64,000 bases of DNA from FEN-1219 sp039933105 (lineage in GTDB: Bacteria > Pseudomonadota > Gammaproteobacteria > Steroidobacterales > Rariloculaceae): assembly GCA_039933105.1 (NCBI GenBank), contig JBDTOT010000009.1, forward strand, positions 1 through 64,000, in the 5' to 3' direction. Each line of letters begins with the position of its first letter. The stretch's first letter is position 1. Positions 1 to 8,552 of this stretch are shown here, one piece after another. The translations under genes and the position numbers were made by a program. The notes below the pieces were generated by a model. That model made no database searches, was not told the DNA's origin, and was given only the letters and a program-made list of their open reading frames with translations.

Positions 1-126
1 GTGTTTGGTAAGGACCCCGGCGGATTGCTCGACTACATCCGCACGGGCTGCGAGCTGCAACGCGACTGGCTCGCCAACGTTGCACGCCACACGCGCAACC
101 TGCTGAAGCACCTGCCGGCCGCCTAG
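1..126 (+). CDS. 3' end of an unidentified gene (partial)
   Basis: Open reading frame entering from the left edge and ending in TAG at 124-126; 41 codons are visible. The visible C-terminus (GGLLDYIRTGCELQRDW and onward, ending LLKHLPAA) is amphipathic and helical in character. I do not recognise a family from so short a piece. The stop codon overlaps the stop of the convergent HD-GYP gene: both use the same CTAG. The GTG at position 1 need not be the start, because the frame is open to the window edge. Confidence 0.6.
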   Translation: MFGKDPGGLLDYIRTGCELQRDWLANVARHTRNLLKHLPAA

Positions 127-1370
127 CGCTGCACGTAGACCAGAAACTCCGTGCTGCCGTCGGCGATACGCTGCAGTGTCGCGATCGATTGCGCGTCGAG
201 CTTGTGGCCGCGCGCCACGATCAGCACCCCGTGCGCGCTCACGAGATCGCGCGTCACACTCATGCCGGGCTTGAGTCCTTGAACCGATACGCGCAGCTCG
301 CGCTGGTCGTCGTCTGCTCCCGCGGCGTTCAACACGGTTAGAAACGCGGTCACGACCGTGCCGTCGTACCAACTGCCGACGTGGTCGCGCAGATAGTGGA
401 TCGCCTCGGCCGGCGTCAGGGCTTCGGGCAGCATCAGCCGGCGCAGCAGCGCGTCATAGTCTTTTGCTACGTGCAGCACTTTCGCCTCGATCGGGATCGC
501 GTCGCCGACGAGTCCGTCGGGATAGCCCTGCCCGTCCAGTCGCTCGTTGTGTGCCCGCAGAATGGCCGCCACAGGCGCCAGCGGCTTCAGTGGTAACAGG
601 ATCGTCTCGGCATGCACAGTATGGCGCTTGAACTCGGCAGCCTGCTCGTCGGTCATCGCGACCACCGCTGTTCTGATCAGCGACTCCGGCAGCACGAGCT
701 TACCGAGATCGCACAGCAGCCCGGCGAGATGCACGTGCCGCTGCTGCAGCTCCGTGAGTCCTAGTGCTTTGGCGGTGGCCTGCGCGTGTTCTGCAATCCG
801 GCGCACGCTGACCGTGTCGCGTGTACCGGCCTGGATCAAGCTCGCGAACACCTGCACGGTGGCATCGAAGCTGGTTTGGATGTCGCGGTTGGCGGCGGCG
901 AGCAGATCCGCGGTCTTGGTGAGCTCGGCCGTGCGCTGTGCGACTTTTTTCTCGAGCGACTCGTTCAGCGTTACAAGCTCGGCGTTCTGTGTCTGTGTGA
1001 GAGCGAGCAGCCGGTCGCGCTCGCGCCGTAAGACGCACATCTTCATCGCCTGCGCGAGCAGCGCCTCGAGCTCGCCGTCGGCCTGCCAGGCTTTCGGCAG
1101 GTATACGACTTCGACGTCACCGGCTTCCGGGACCGCGATCTCGGACAACACGAGGTCGACCTCGTGCTCGTCCAGCACGCGCGCCGCGCTTTCGCCGGTT
1201 GCAGCGGTCAACGCCAGGTAGCCAGCATCGCTCGCCGCGTGCTCTAGCTTGGTTCGCAGTGCTTCCTCTGCTTCCACGAACAAGACCGTGCCGCGCGACT
1301 TCGCAGCCGCATCCGCTGGCTGCGCGGCGCTCTGTGCACGGGATCTGTTCTGGGAAGCTCGTCGGGGCAT
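123..1370 (-). CDS. Degenerate receiver + HD-GYP domain protein
   Basis: A 415-residue protein. The N-terminal third (about 25-110) looks like a response-regulator receiver that has lost its acidic pocket: FVEAEE replaces the usual FVDDE, and LVLSEIAVP has Ser-Glu where the phospho-acceptor Asp is expected. A coiled-coil-like linker follows (about 120-160), then an HD-GYP domain (about 165-345). The GYP signature is kept (RLDGQGYPDGL). The HD pair reads LLCDLGK, so the metal-binding His is Cys, and the later ADxxDAL motif reads AKDYDAL. HD-GYP proteins hydrolyse cyclic di-GMP; this one is probably catalytically dead and may act as a sensor or scaffold. ATG start at 1370; convergent with the left partial gene. 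Confidence 0.85.
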   Translation of the reverse strand: MPRRASQNRSRAQSAAQPADAAAKSRGTVLFVEAEEALRTKLEHAASDAGYLALTAATGESAARVLDEHEVDLVLSEIAVPEAGDVEVVYLPKAWQADGELEALLAQAMKMCVLRRERDRLLALTQTQNAELVTLNESLEKKVAQRTAELTKTADLLAAANRDIQTSFDATVQVFASLIQAGTRDTVSVRRIAEHAQATAKALGLTELQQRHVHLAGLLCDLGKLVLPESLIRTAVVAMTDEQAAEFKRHTVHAETILLPLKPLAPVAAILRAHNERLDGQGYPDGLVGDAIPIEAKVLHVAKDYDALLRRLMLPEALTPAEAIHYLRDHVGSWYDGTVVTAFLTVLNAAGADDDQRELRVSVQGLKPGMSVTRDLVSAHGVLIVARGHKLDAQSIATLQRIADGSTEFLVYVQR

Positions 1371-1570
1371 TGCAGGTACTTAGCTACTCAACCTATGTGT
1401 GATCGGCCCGGCAGACGCCCCCCTTGAGCAATGCCGCCTGAACTGAGACGGTGTTCACACAGCCCGCGGTTATGTCACGCGCCGTCGGCTCTTGATTCCT
1501 GGGCCGCTCGTCCGGATGCTTGAAGCCCGAACCGGCCGGTACGCCGGCCCAAAAACTGAGCCTTTCGACA

Positions 1571-2470
1571 ATGACCGACCTGTTCCCCACAGATTTTCGC
1601 CTCGAGCGCCGGCAGACGAACGGCATCGCCTTGAACGTACGCCACGATGTCGTCGCCGGCGAAACCCGCCCGCCCTTGCTGCTATTGCACGGCTTCCCGC
1701 AGACGCACGCGATGTGGCATCGCGTCGCGCCGCGGCTGCGCGAGAAATTCGCGCTCGTGCTTCCCGACCTGCGCGGTTACGGGGATTCCGACAAGCCCGA
1801 AGGCCCGGCGGATCACTCCGCCTATAGCAAGCGCACGATGGCGTTGGACTGCGTGGAGCTGATGCGCGGTTTCGGCTTCGCGCGGTTCGCCGTGTGCGGA
1901 CACGATCGAGGTGCGCGCGTCACGCACCGGCTCGCGCTCGATCATCCCGAAGCGGTGCGCGCCGTGTTGCTGCTCGACATCTCGCCCACGCTCACGATGT
2001 ACGACAACACGACGATGGAATTCGCGCGCGCGTACTACCACTGGTTCTTCCTGATCCAGTCGGCCCCGCTGCCGGAACGGCTGATCGGCGCCGATCCGGT
2101 TTTCTATCTGCGCTCGAAAATGGGTGGCTGGGGTTCCAGCGGAACGGCGTTGTTCGATCCACGAGCGCTCGCAGAGTACGAGCGCTGCTTCACGCCGGAC
2201 GCGATCCACGCGATGTGCGAGGACTATCGCGCCGCGGCCACGCTCGATCTCGATCACGACCGCGCCGACGACGCGAAGCGCATCAAGTGCGCCACGCGCG
2301 TGTTGTGGGGCGAACGCGGCGTCGTGCACAAGCTGTTCACGCCGATCGCGGACTGGCAGATGAAGTGCGCCGGCAACGTCACGGGCCGCCCTCTGCCGAG
2401 CGGCCACTACATAGCCGAGGAATTACCGGACGCCCTCGTCGCCGAGATGCTCGCGTTCTTCGTTCGCTGA
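1571..2470 (+). CDS. Alpha/beta hydrolase, fluoroacetate dehalogenase-like
   Basis: A 299-residue alpha/beta-hydrolase. I chose ATG 1571 (MTDLFPTDF) over an upstream in-frame TTG at 1520. The oxyanion motif HGFPQT is at 40-45. The nucleophile elbow GHDRGARV puts Asp at 112, followed by Arg113 and Arg116. The candidate acid is Asp136 (LLLDISPT) and the base His279 (SGHY). His157-Trp158 (YYHWFF) and Tyr219 (EDYR) match the halide pocket of characterised fluoroacetate dehalogenases (Asp110, Arg111, Arg114, Asp134, His155, Trp156, Tyr219, His280 in the Rhodopseudomonas enzyme, from memory). The family hydrolyses haloacetates; related members act on epoxides or other small substrates, so the substrate is inferred. 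Its 3' end overlaps the convergent sulfate-transporter gene by 48 bp. Confidence 0.85.
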   Translation: MTDLFPTDFRLERRQTNGIALNVRHDVVAGETRPPLLLLHGFPQTHAMWHRVAPRLREKFALVLPDLRGYGDSDKPEGPADHSAYSKRTMALDCVELMRGFGFARFAVCGHDRGARVTHRLALDHPEAVRAVLLLDISPTLTMYDNTTMEFARAYYHWFFLIQSAPLPERLIGADPVFYLRSKMGGWGSSGTALFDPRALAEYERCFTPDAIHAMCEDYRAAATLDLDHDRADDAKRIKCATRVLWGERGVVHKLFTPIADWQMKCAGNVTGRPLPSGHYIAEELPDALVAEMLAFFVR

Positions 2471-4159
2471 GAGTCTGCGGAGCGCCGCGTCGATGGAGCG
2501 CTCGTAGCGCACCAGCGGCGGCTTGAGGCCGTGCGCAAACAACCCCTCGCGAATTTCGTGTGTGGTGCCCGTGAGCACGAGCCGCACGCTCCGGCGCGAC
2601 GCCTTGCGCGCAAGGCCCTCGAGCATGTTCGCTGCCGTGGAATCCAAGAAAGGCACTGCCGCCAGATCGATCACGAGCGCACGCTGCGTCGCCGAGACGC
2701 GGTCGAGGACAGAGCCTATGGAAGCGGCGGCGCCGAAGAAGAACGCGCCCGTGATGCGGTACACGACGACGCGCTGGTCGTTGGCGAGTGTTTCGTCGTA
2801 GGGTTCGCGCGTCGTGCGCGGTGTATCGGCCTGGTCTTCTTCGACGAACGGCGTGTGCGCGGCAATCGCCGTGGCGCGCGACATCCTGTGGATGAACAGC
2901 ACGGAGCCGAGCGCAAAGCCCACGACGATGGCTTCGGAGAGGCTACGGAAGATCGTCAGCAGAAACGTCGCGAGCAGCACAGCCGCATCGCCGCGAGACG
3001 CACGCAGCAAATTCACGAACGCGCCCTTCTCCGCCATGTTCCACGCGACGGTCGCGAGCACACCGGCCAACGCCGCAAGCGGAATGAAACTCGCGAGGCG
3101 CGCGGCGAGCAACAGAAACGCCAGCAAGAACGCGGAATGCAGCATGCCGGCGACGGGCCCGTGAGCGCCCGCGCGGATATTCGTCGCCGTGCGCGCGATG
3201 GCACCCGTAACGCAGATACCGCCGAACAACGCTGACGCGATGTTCGCGGCGCCCTGCGCCACGAGCTCGCAGTTCGAGCGATGCCGGCGGCCGGTCATGC
3301 TGTCCGCAACGACGGCCGACAGCAGCGACTCGATCGAGCCCAGCAGCGCAAAGCTGACGGCCGTGGGCAGCACGCCGCGGATCTTCGCCAGATTGATCGC
3401 AGGCAGCGCCGGCAATGGGAAGGTGTTCGGAATGCCACCGAACTGCGAGCCGATCGTCGTCACGGAAAGGCCGAACACGGCGGTCGCGGCGGCGGCGCCG
3501 GCCACCGCAATCAACATGCCCGGCCAGTGCGGGCGCAGCTTCCTGAGCCCGACGATCACGGCGATCGTCGCGAGCGACAGCGCAACCGCGCGCGGCTCGA
3601 ATGTGCCGGCGTACTTCCACAACATCGGCAGCTTGTCGAGCAGTTCGCCCGGCTCCTGCTCCACCAGCCGCAAACCGAGCAGATCCTTTATCTGGCTGGA
3701 GAAGATGATGACGGCGATGCCGGCCGTGAAGCCCACGGTGACGGGATACGGAATGAACTTGATGTACGTGCCGAGCCGCAGGAACCCGACGGCGGCCAAT
3801 ATGAACCCAGCGAGGATCGTCGCGAGCAGCACGCCATCCATGCCATATACGTGCACCGCGCTCGACACGAGCACGATGAAAGCTCCGGCCGGCCCGCCGA
3901 CCTGGAAACGACTGCCGCCCAATAACGAGATGACGAACCCACCGACGATCGCGGTGTACAGGCCCTGAGCCGGTGACGCGCCCGACGCGATTGCGATGGC
4001 CATCGACAACGGCAGCGCCACGATGGCCACCGTGAGCCCGGCGACCACGTCCGCGCGCAGATGCGCGAGGCGATAGCCCTCGCGGAAGACAGTCACGAGT
4101 TTCGGCGTGAACAGCTCGGCGAATGTCGGCGGCGCTGGGGTGGGAGGTGTCGCGCTCAT
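2423..4159 (-). CDS. SulP family anion transporter with STAS domain
   Basis: A 578-residue integral membrane protein with the SulP core: AGLTVAIVALPLSMAIAIA in the first membrane segments, then GGSRFQVGGPAGAFIVLV, many hydrophobic helices to about residue 430, and a cytoplasmic STAS domain (about 455-560, with VIDLAAVPFLDSTAANML). SulP proteins carry sulfate, bicarbonate or C4-dicarboxylates; specificity cannot be read from the sequence. An in-frame TTG at 4180 is an alternative start; ATG 4159 is preferred although its ribosome-binding site is weak. It is divergent from the oxygenase gene at 4303, and its 3' end overlaps the hydrolase gene tail to tail. Confidence 0.9.
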   Translation of the reverse strand: MSATPPTPAPPTFAELFTPKLVTVFREGYRLAHLRADVVAGLTVAIVALPLSMAIAIASGASPAQGLYTAIVGGFVISLLGGSRFQVGGPAGAFIVLVSSAVHVYGMDGVLLATILAGFILAAVGFLRLGTYIKFIPYPVTVGFTAGIAVIIFSSQIKDLLGLRLVEQEPGELLDKLPMLWKYAGTFEPRAVALSLATIAVIVGLRKLRPHWPGMLIAVAGAAAATAVFGLSVTTIGSQFGGIPNTFPLPALPAINLAKIRGVLPTAVSFALLGSIESLLSAVVADSMTGRRHRSNCELVAQGAANIASALFGGICVTGAIARTATNIRAGAHGPVAGMLHSAFLLAFLLLAARLASFIPLAALAGVLATVAWNMAEKGAFVNLLRASRGDAAVLLATFLLTIFRSLSEAIVVGFALGSVLFIHRMSRATAIAAHTPFVEEDQADTPRTTREPYDETLANDQRVVVYRITGAFFFGAAASIGSVLDRVSATQRALVIDLAAVPFLDSTAANMLEGLARKASRRSVRLVLTGTTHEIREGLFAHGLKPPLVRYERSIDAALRRLSANEEREHLGDEGVR

Positions 4160-4302
4160 GCGTGGATGAGCATGATGCAACCTCGAGGCCCCTGCGGCTA
4201 TTGGTACAAGTCACACTACACCCGCTCGGCCGTGGCTTGTCGCTGGTAGCGGTTTGTGACAGGCTTTTCGGCCGTAGATGGCCACACATTAGATAACAGC
4301 CC

Positions 4303-5358
4303 ATGAGCGCCGCCATCGATCTCGCCGAGCAACACGACCAGGCCGGCCGCCACGACGACGCTGTCAACGCGCTCGCGCGCGCCACACAGGGCGGCGACTT
4401 CGAGGCAATGACGGAGCTCGGCAAGCGCTTGATCATCGGCGATCGCGCGCCTCTGCTGCCGCAAGACGGCGCCAAGATGCTGGTCGACGCCGCGGTCGCC
4501 GGCAACGCCGAGGCCGCGCTCCGGCTTGCCGTGCTGAAGGCCCTCGGCGCGCACATGCCGCAAAGCTGGACCGAGGCGATCGCCTTGCTCGTATTCGCGG
4601 CCGAGCGCGGATCAGAATCGGCACGCAAACAGGTGGCCGTGCTAGCTCATCAACCCCTGAGTGTGGCGGCAACGATCAGTGACTGGAAGTTGCTCGCGGG
4701 AGGCATCGACACGCGTTTCTGGCAGACGTGCCCCGCCGGAACGACGCTATCTCCCAATCCGCTCGTGCGCATATTTCCGGAGTTCGTCACGGACCCGATC
4801 TGCGCGTGGCTGATCGAACGTGCGCAGCCGAAGCTGCAGCGCGCTCTGATCTATGACCCCGGAAACCGCAAGGACATGGCCGATCACATGCGCACGAACT
4901 CCGCCGCCGGCTTCGATCTGGTGCAGGCCGATCTCGTGCAGGTGGCTGTGCAGTCACGCATGAGCATCGCGAGCGGAGTTCCGCTGCACCACATGGAAGG
5001 CGCCACGGTGCTCCACTACGCCATCGGCGAGCAAATCACGAACCACTACGATTTCGTCAATCCGAAGACCCCGAACTACGAGCAGGAGATTCGCGAGCGC
5101 GGCCAGCGTATCGCGACGTTCCTCGTGTACTTGAACGACGACTACGAAGGCGGCGAGACCGATTTCCCGCAACTCAGCCTGCGTTATCACGGCGGTAAAC
5201 GCGCCGCGATCGTGTTCAGCAACGCGTTGCCCGATGGCCAACCCGACCTGCGCATGGTGCATGCCGGCCTGCCGCCGCGCGACGCCGAGAAGTGGCTCAT
5301 GACGCAATTCATTCGGAACCGGCCCGTCCTGAACGCGCGCTCTGAGAACTACGGCTGA
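4303..5358 (+). CDS. Prolyl 4-hydroxylase-like 2OG-Fe(II) oxygenase with helical-repeat N-terminus
   Basis: A 351-residue protein. Residues 1-120 form alpha-helical repeats of Sel1/TPR style (alanine-rich pairs such as AATQGGDFEAMTELGKRL-like units). Residues about 155-340 form a P4Hc/2OG-Fe(II) oxygenase domain. Iron ligands are His248 and Asp250 (NHYDFVNP) and His320 (MVHAGLP), with Lys330 (AEKWLMTQ) as likely 2-oxoglutarate anchor, so the active site looks complete. Family members hydroxylate prolyl or related residues in proteins; the helical repeats may present the substrate. Divergent from the SulP gene. Nothing suggests that it is exported. Confidence 0.85.
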   Translation: MSAAIDLAEQHDQAGRHDDAVNALARATQGGDFEAMTELGKRLIIGDRAPLLPQDGAKMLVDAAVAGNAEAALRLAVLKALGAHMPQSWTEAIALLVFAAERGSESARKQVAVLAHQPLSVAATISDWKLLAGGIDTRFWQTCPAGTTLSPNPLVRIFPEFVTDPICAWLIERAQPKLQRALIYDPGNRKDMADHMRTNSAAGFDLVQADLVQVAVQSRMSIASGVPLHHMEGATVLHYAIGEQITNHYDFVNPKTPNYEQEIRERGQRIATFLVYLNDDYEGGETDFPQLSLRYHGGKRAAIVFSNALPDGQPDLRMVHAGLPPRDAEKWLMTQFIRNRPVLNARSENYG

Positions 5359-5398
5359 GACGCGCTGCCGCCGGCATCACACTGCGAGGGGGATTTTC

Positions 5399-6586
5399 AT
5401 GCGTAACGCCTGCGCGGCATTCGCCGCAACGTTTCTGATCGCGAGCGTCTCGGCCCAGCAAACGGTGCCGTTTGCGAACGGTATTCCGGTGGCGCCGGAA
5501 ATGCCGATTCCGGCCATGCCTACTAAACCGGTCGAGTACGCGACCGCCGAGGGCATGAAGATCAAAGTCAGCGTCGTCACACGCGGCATCGAACATCCGT
5601 GGAGCATCGCGTTCGTGTCGAATGACGTGTGGCTCGTGACGCAGACGCATGGTGGCTTGCGCGTGGTACGCAACGGCGTACTCGATCCCGAACCCGTCAA
5701 AGGAGTGCCGGACGTGAAGACGGCGCGCCGTTCGGGTCTGCTCGAGGTGACGCTGCATCCGAAGTTCGCGGAGAACAAGTTCGTCTACCTGACGTACCAC
5801 AAGCCGCTGCCGGACGACAAAGGCGCGCTCGCGCTCGCTCGCGGCCGTTGGGACGGCAAGCAACTCGTCGGCACGCGCGACTTGTTCGTCACGCCGCCGG
5901 ACTCGGGCACGATCTCGCGGCTCGTGTTCGGCCGCGACGGCAAGCTGTATATGTCGACGGCGGGCGGCGACGCGCAGGACCCGAGCACGTTGGCGGGCAA
6001 GATCCTGCGCTTGAACGACGACGGCACCGTGCCGAAGGACAACCCATTCGTCGGCCGCGCGGGCTATCGGCCCGAGATCTACACGCTCGGCCACCGCTCT
6101 CCCCTCGGCTTGGCCGTGCATCCCGTCACGGGCCAGATCTGGGAATGCGAGAACGGACCCAACGGCGGCGACGAGGTCAACATTCTCGTGCCCGGCGGCA
6201 ATTACGGCTGGCCCCTCGTGAGCCTCGGCCGGACGTATCAGGGCCCCTGGCACTCGCAGAAATTCCAGCGCGAAGGGTTCATCGACCCCGTCGTGTACTG
6301 GACTCCCGCGATCGCCGTTTCCGGCCTTACGTTCTATACGGGCGACAAGCTGCCGAAGTGGAAGGGTGACTTGTTCGTCGGCGGGTTACGGTACGGCGAG
6401 GTCATCGGCACCGGCCAGATCCAGAGAATATTGTTCAACGAAAAGATGGAGGAACTGCGTCGGGAAGCCCTCTTGACCGACTGGCGTCACCGGATGCGAG
6501 ATGTTCGCGAGGGGCCGGACGGCCTGCTGTACGTGCTGATCGACGATGACGACGGTGCCGTCCTGCGTATCGAACCGGCCAGTTAG
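5399..6586 (+). CDS. PQQ-dependent sugar dehydrogenase (soluble aldose dehydrogenase family)
   Basis: A 395-residue protein with an N-terminal signal peptide (about 1-20, cleavage near SVSA-QQ), so periplasmic. The body is the six-bladed beta-propeller of YliI/Asd-type enzymes: GIEHPWSIAF holds the conserved active-site His, followed by TLGHRSPLGLAVHP and ENGPNGGDEVNIL, which bind PQQ and calcium in the family. These enzymes oxidise aldoses to lactones and pass electrons to the respiratory chain. ATG 5399 follows a GAGGGGG purine tract. It lies 40 bp after the oxygenase gene and could share its transcript. No PQQ biosynthesis gene is visible in this window. Confidence 0.9.
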   Translation: MRNACAAFAATFLIASVSAQQTVPFANGIPVAPEMPIPAMPTKPVEYATAEGMKIKVSVVTRGIEHPWSIAFVSNDVWLVTQTHGGLRVVRNGVLDPEPVKGVPDVKTARRSGLLEVTLHPKFAENKFVYLTYHKPLPDDKGALALARGRWDGKQLVGTRDLFVTPPDSGTISRLVFGRDGKLYMSTAGGDAQDPSTLAGKILRLNDDGTVPKDNPFVGRAGYRPEIYTLGHRSPLGLAVHPVTGQIWECENGPNGGDEVNILVPGGNYGWPLVSLGRTYQGPWHSQKFQREGFIDPVVYWTPAIAVSGLTFYTGDKLPKWKGDLFVGGLRYGEVIGTGQIQRILFNEKMEELRREALLTDWRHRMRDVREGPDGLLYVLIDDDDGAVLRIEPAS

Positions 6587-6738
6587 AAATCCGGGCAACG
6601 GCCCACTTTGGGGCAACAATCCACTTTACTTTTGACCATTTTGCTTGGATCATCCGGCGGTTCCCGATCGCTTCCAAGAAGTCTGCTGGCATGGTGCCTA
6701 AGTTCTCTTGAGCGAGCGCGCTACCTGGGAGGGTAACC
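6587..6738. other. Intergenic leader of the RRM gene with a doubled GCAAC/CCACTTT motif
   Basis: This 152-bp gap holds two near-copies of a short motif (CAACGGCCCACTTT and GCAACAATCCACTTT, about 6597-6627). Paired motifs of this kind occur at the ends of some insertion sequences, but no transposase or inverted partner is visible. A strong ribosome-binding site (GGGAGGG, 6727-6733) precedes the RRM gene. Confidence 0.3.
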
Positions 6739-7065
6739 ATGGGCAGAAAATTGTATGTCGGCAACTTGCCGTATTCGAGCACCGAGCAGAGCCTTCGCGA
6801 AGCCTTTAGCAAATGCGGCACGGTCGATTCCGTCGCATTGATCACGGATCGTGACACCGGTCAGAGCAAGGGCTTCGGCTTCGTCGAAATGGCGACGGAT
6901 GCAGAAGCACAGGCCGCGATCCAACAAATGAACGGCGAATCGGTCGATGGCCGTCAGATCAAGGTCAACGAGGCCAAACCGAAGGCGCCAGGTGGCGGCG
7001 GCGGTGGCGGCGGCCGTGGGGGTTACGGCGGCGGCGGTGGCGGCGGCGGTGGCGGTCGCTGGTGA
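6739..7065 (+). CDS. Glycine-rich RRM-type RNA-binding protein
   Basis: A 108-residue protein with a single RNA-recognition motif: RNP2 is LYVGNL (5-10) and RNP1 is KGFGFVEM (44-51), both with intact aromatic residues. A low-complexity Gly-rich tail starts near residue 84 and ends GGGRW. This is the layout of the small bacterial/cyanobacterial Rbp family, which binds U-rich RNA and is often cold-induced. The start is supported by GGGAGGG 5 nt upstream of ATG. It is a monocistronic unit, closed by the terminator at 7104-7134. Confidence 0.9.
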   Translation: MGRKLYVGNLPYSSTEQSLREAFSKCGTVDSVALITDRDTGQSKGFGFVEMATDAEAQAAIQQMNGESVDGRQIKVNEAKPKAPGGGGGGGGRGGYGGGGGGGGGGRW

Positions 7066-7103
7066 GATTGCGCGCTTCGGCTGAATAAGCCGTGCGTAAA
7101 CGA

Positions 7104-7134
7104 GAACGCCGCAGCAATGCGGCGTTCTTTTTTT
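7104..7134 (+). terminator. Rho-independent terminator of the RRM gene
   Basis: Perfect 9-bp stem GAACGCCGC (7104-7112) / GCGGCGTTC (7119-7127) with a 6-nt loop, followed by seven T residues (7128-7134). It stops transcription from the RRM gene before the convergent cytochrome gene. Confidence 0.93.
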
Positions 7135-7139
7135 GCGCC

Positions 7140-8543
7140 CTATTTCTTCGCTGGTGAACCGGCCGCGACGGCGGCAATGCCGCCTGCGGCATCGAGCTGC
7201 ACGGCAACGTCGGGACGCGCCGCGCGCAGCTTGGCCACCCCGGCCGCAGTGACGCCGGTTTGCCACAGATAGACCTGCCGCAACGCCGCGATTCGGCCCA
7301 GCGCGTCGATGCCCGCATCCGTTACACCGGCGTTGCCGTACAGATTCAGCGAGGCGAGCTTAGGCAACCGCACCAGCGTCGCCAGGCCGCGATCCGTGAT
7401 CTGGTTGCGGCTCAACCGTAGCTCGGATAATCCGGCGAGATCGCCGAGCGCCGTGAGATCGTCGTCGTCGAGCGCGGCGTTCTGCAGGTTCAGATCCGCG
7501 ATCTGCGCTCCCGCTGCCGCGAGCACCGCGAGCGCGCCTTCGTCGAGCTCCGTGCCCGGCGAGTTCACACGGACGACGAGCCTGGGATCGCTCTGCGACA
7601 CCTGACGCACGAGGAACCCGGCGGCAAACAACTTGCCGACTAGCTCCTGATCCGCGGCAACGGCTGCCGAAGGCTTGGTCTCCGCTGCCGCTGCGCCGCC
7701 GATGCCTAGCTGTGCCGCGAGCAACGGCTCGATGGCCGCGTCGGTGCCGACCTCGCCGATCGTCTTCCCGTGCGGCGCGCCCTTCTCGATCCACCACTTC
7801 AGGATGGCGATCTGGTCTTTCGTCGGCGGCGTCTTGCCCTCGGCCGGCATGACGTTCTCGTCGTCCGCCGGGCGCGTGATGCGGAAATACAGCTCACTGC
7901 GTTCGACGTCGCCAGGGACGATGGCGCGGCCCGTGTCACCGCCTGCGAGCGTCGACTCGTAGCTCGCCATGCTGAAGCTGCCTTCGCGCTTATCGCCGTT
8001 GTGGCAGCTGCCGCAGCGCTGGTACAGAAGCGGCTGCACCACGTCGAGATAGGGATCCGCGGCTGCGACGCTCGTGGGCCGCGGCCGCTTCGTTTCGGCG
8101 CCGAGCAATGGGCGCAGGAAACCCGGCGCGTACTCCAGCATGAACGTCGAACCGTGCGTGAGGTTGCCGCCGTAGTGACCTGTTGCACTCACGAGCCCGA
8201 GCGCCAACACGCCGATCACGAGCTTGAGCCACGGGGCCGCGGGCCTCGTCGCGAGCCACCAGCCGAATAGAATGACGGCCGCCGTGATGGTGCCGAGCAG
8301 CCGATGCGCGTTACCCGAGGGCCCGGCGAATCCGCCTTCCGCGAAGTGCAGATAGCCGAGCGCCACCGTCACCACCGCGGACACCGCCGCAGCGCCCCAC
8401 AGGAACGGCGACGCCTGCGCCAACGCCCTGTACCGCTCGCGCCGCGCAACGAAATCGAGCACCACGGCCACGATGACGATGCCGATCGGCAAGTGCAACG
8501 CGAGCACGTGGAACCGGCCCAGGAAGAACAGGAAATCGCTCAT
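7140..8543 (-). CDS. Membrane protein with Planctomycete-type cytochrome c (PSCyt1) and leucine-rich repeats
   Basis: A 467-residue protein. About 1-125 is four hydrophobic helices (DUF2231-like: FFLGRFHVLALHLPIG). About 170-265 is the PSCyt1 haem domain with CGSCH (haem c attachment) and the family motif NVMPAEGKTPPTKDQI. Residues about 340-445 are leucine-rich repeats (LSELRLSRNQITDRGL and similar). It is probably a periplasm-facing, membrane-anchored electron carrier or binding protein. Last gene of a three-gene minus-strand group (10012-13479, 8553-10001, this one, 9-10 bp gaps). The family is typical of Planctomycetes and scattered in other phyla; its biochemical role is not established. 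Confidence 0.88.
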   Translation of the reverse strand: MSDFLFFLGRFHVLALHLPIGIVIVAVVLDFVARRERYRALAQASPFLWGAAAVSAVVTVALGYLHFAEGGFAGPSGNAHRLLGTITAAVILFGWWLATRPAAPWLKLVIGVLALGLVSATGHYGGNLTHGSTFMLEYAPGFLRPLLGAETKRPRPTSVAAADPYLDVVQPLLYQRCGSCHNGDKREGSFSMASYESTLAGGDTGRAIVPGDVERSELYFRITRPADDENVMPAEGKTPPTKDQIAILKWWIEKGAPHGKTIGEVGTDAAIEPLLAAQLGIGGAAAAETKPSAAVAADQELVGKLFAAGFLVRQVSQSDPRLVVRVNSPGTELDEGALAVLAAAGAQIADLNLQNAALDDDDLTALGDLAGLSELRLSRNQITDRGLATLVRLPKLASLNLYGNAGVTDAGIDALGRIAALRQVYLWQTGVTAAGVAKLRAARPDVAVQLDAAGGIAAVAAGSPAKK

Positions 8544-8552
8544 CGGGACGCC

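Noticed and set aside
6990..7060. GGC/GGT tandem repeat as a regulatory or mobile repeat.
   Set aside because: It is in frame and encodes the Gly-rich tail normal for this RRM family.
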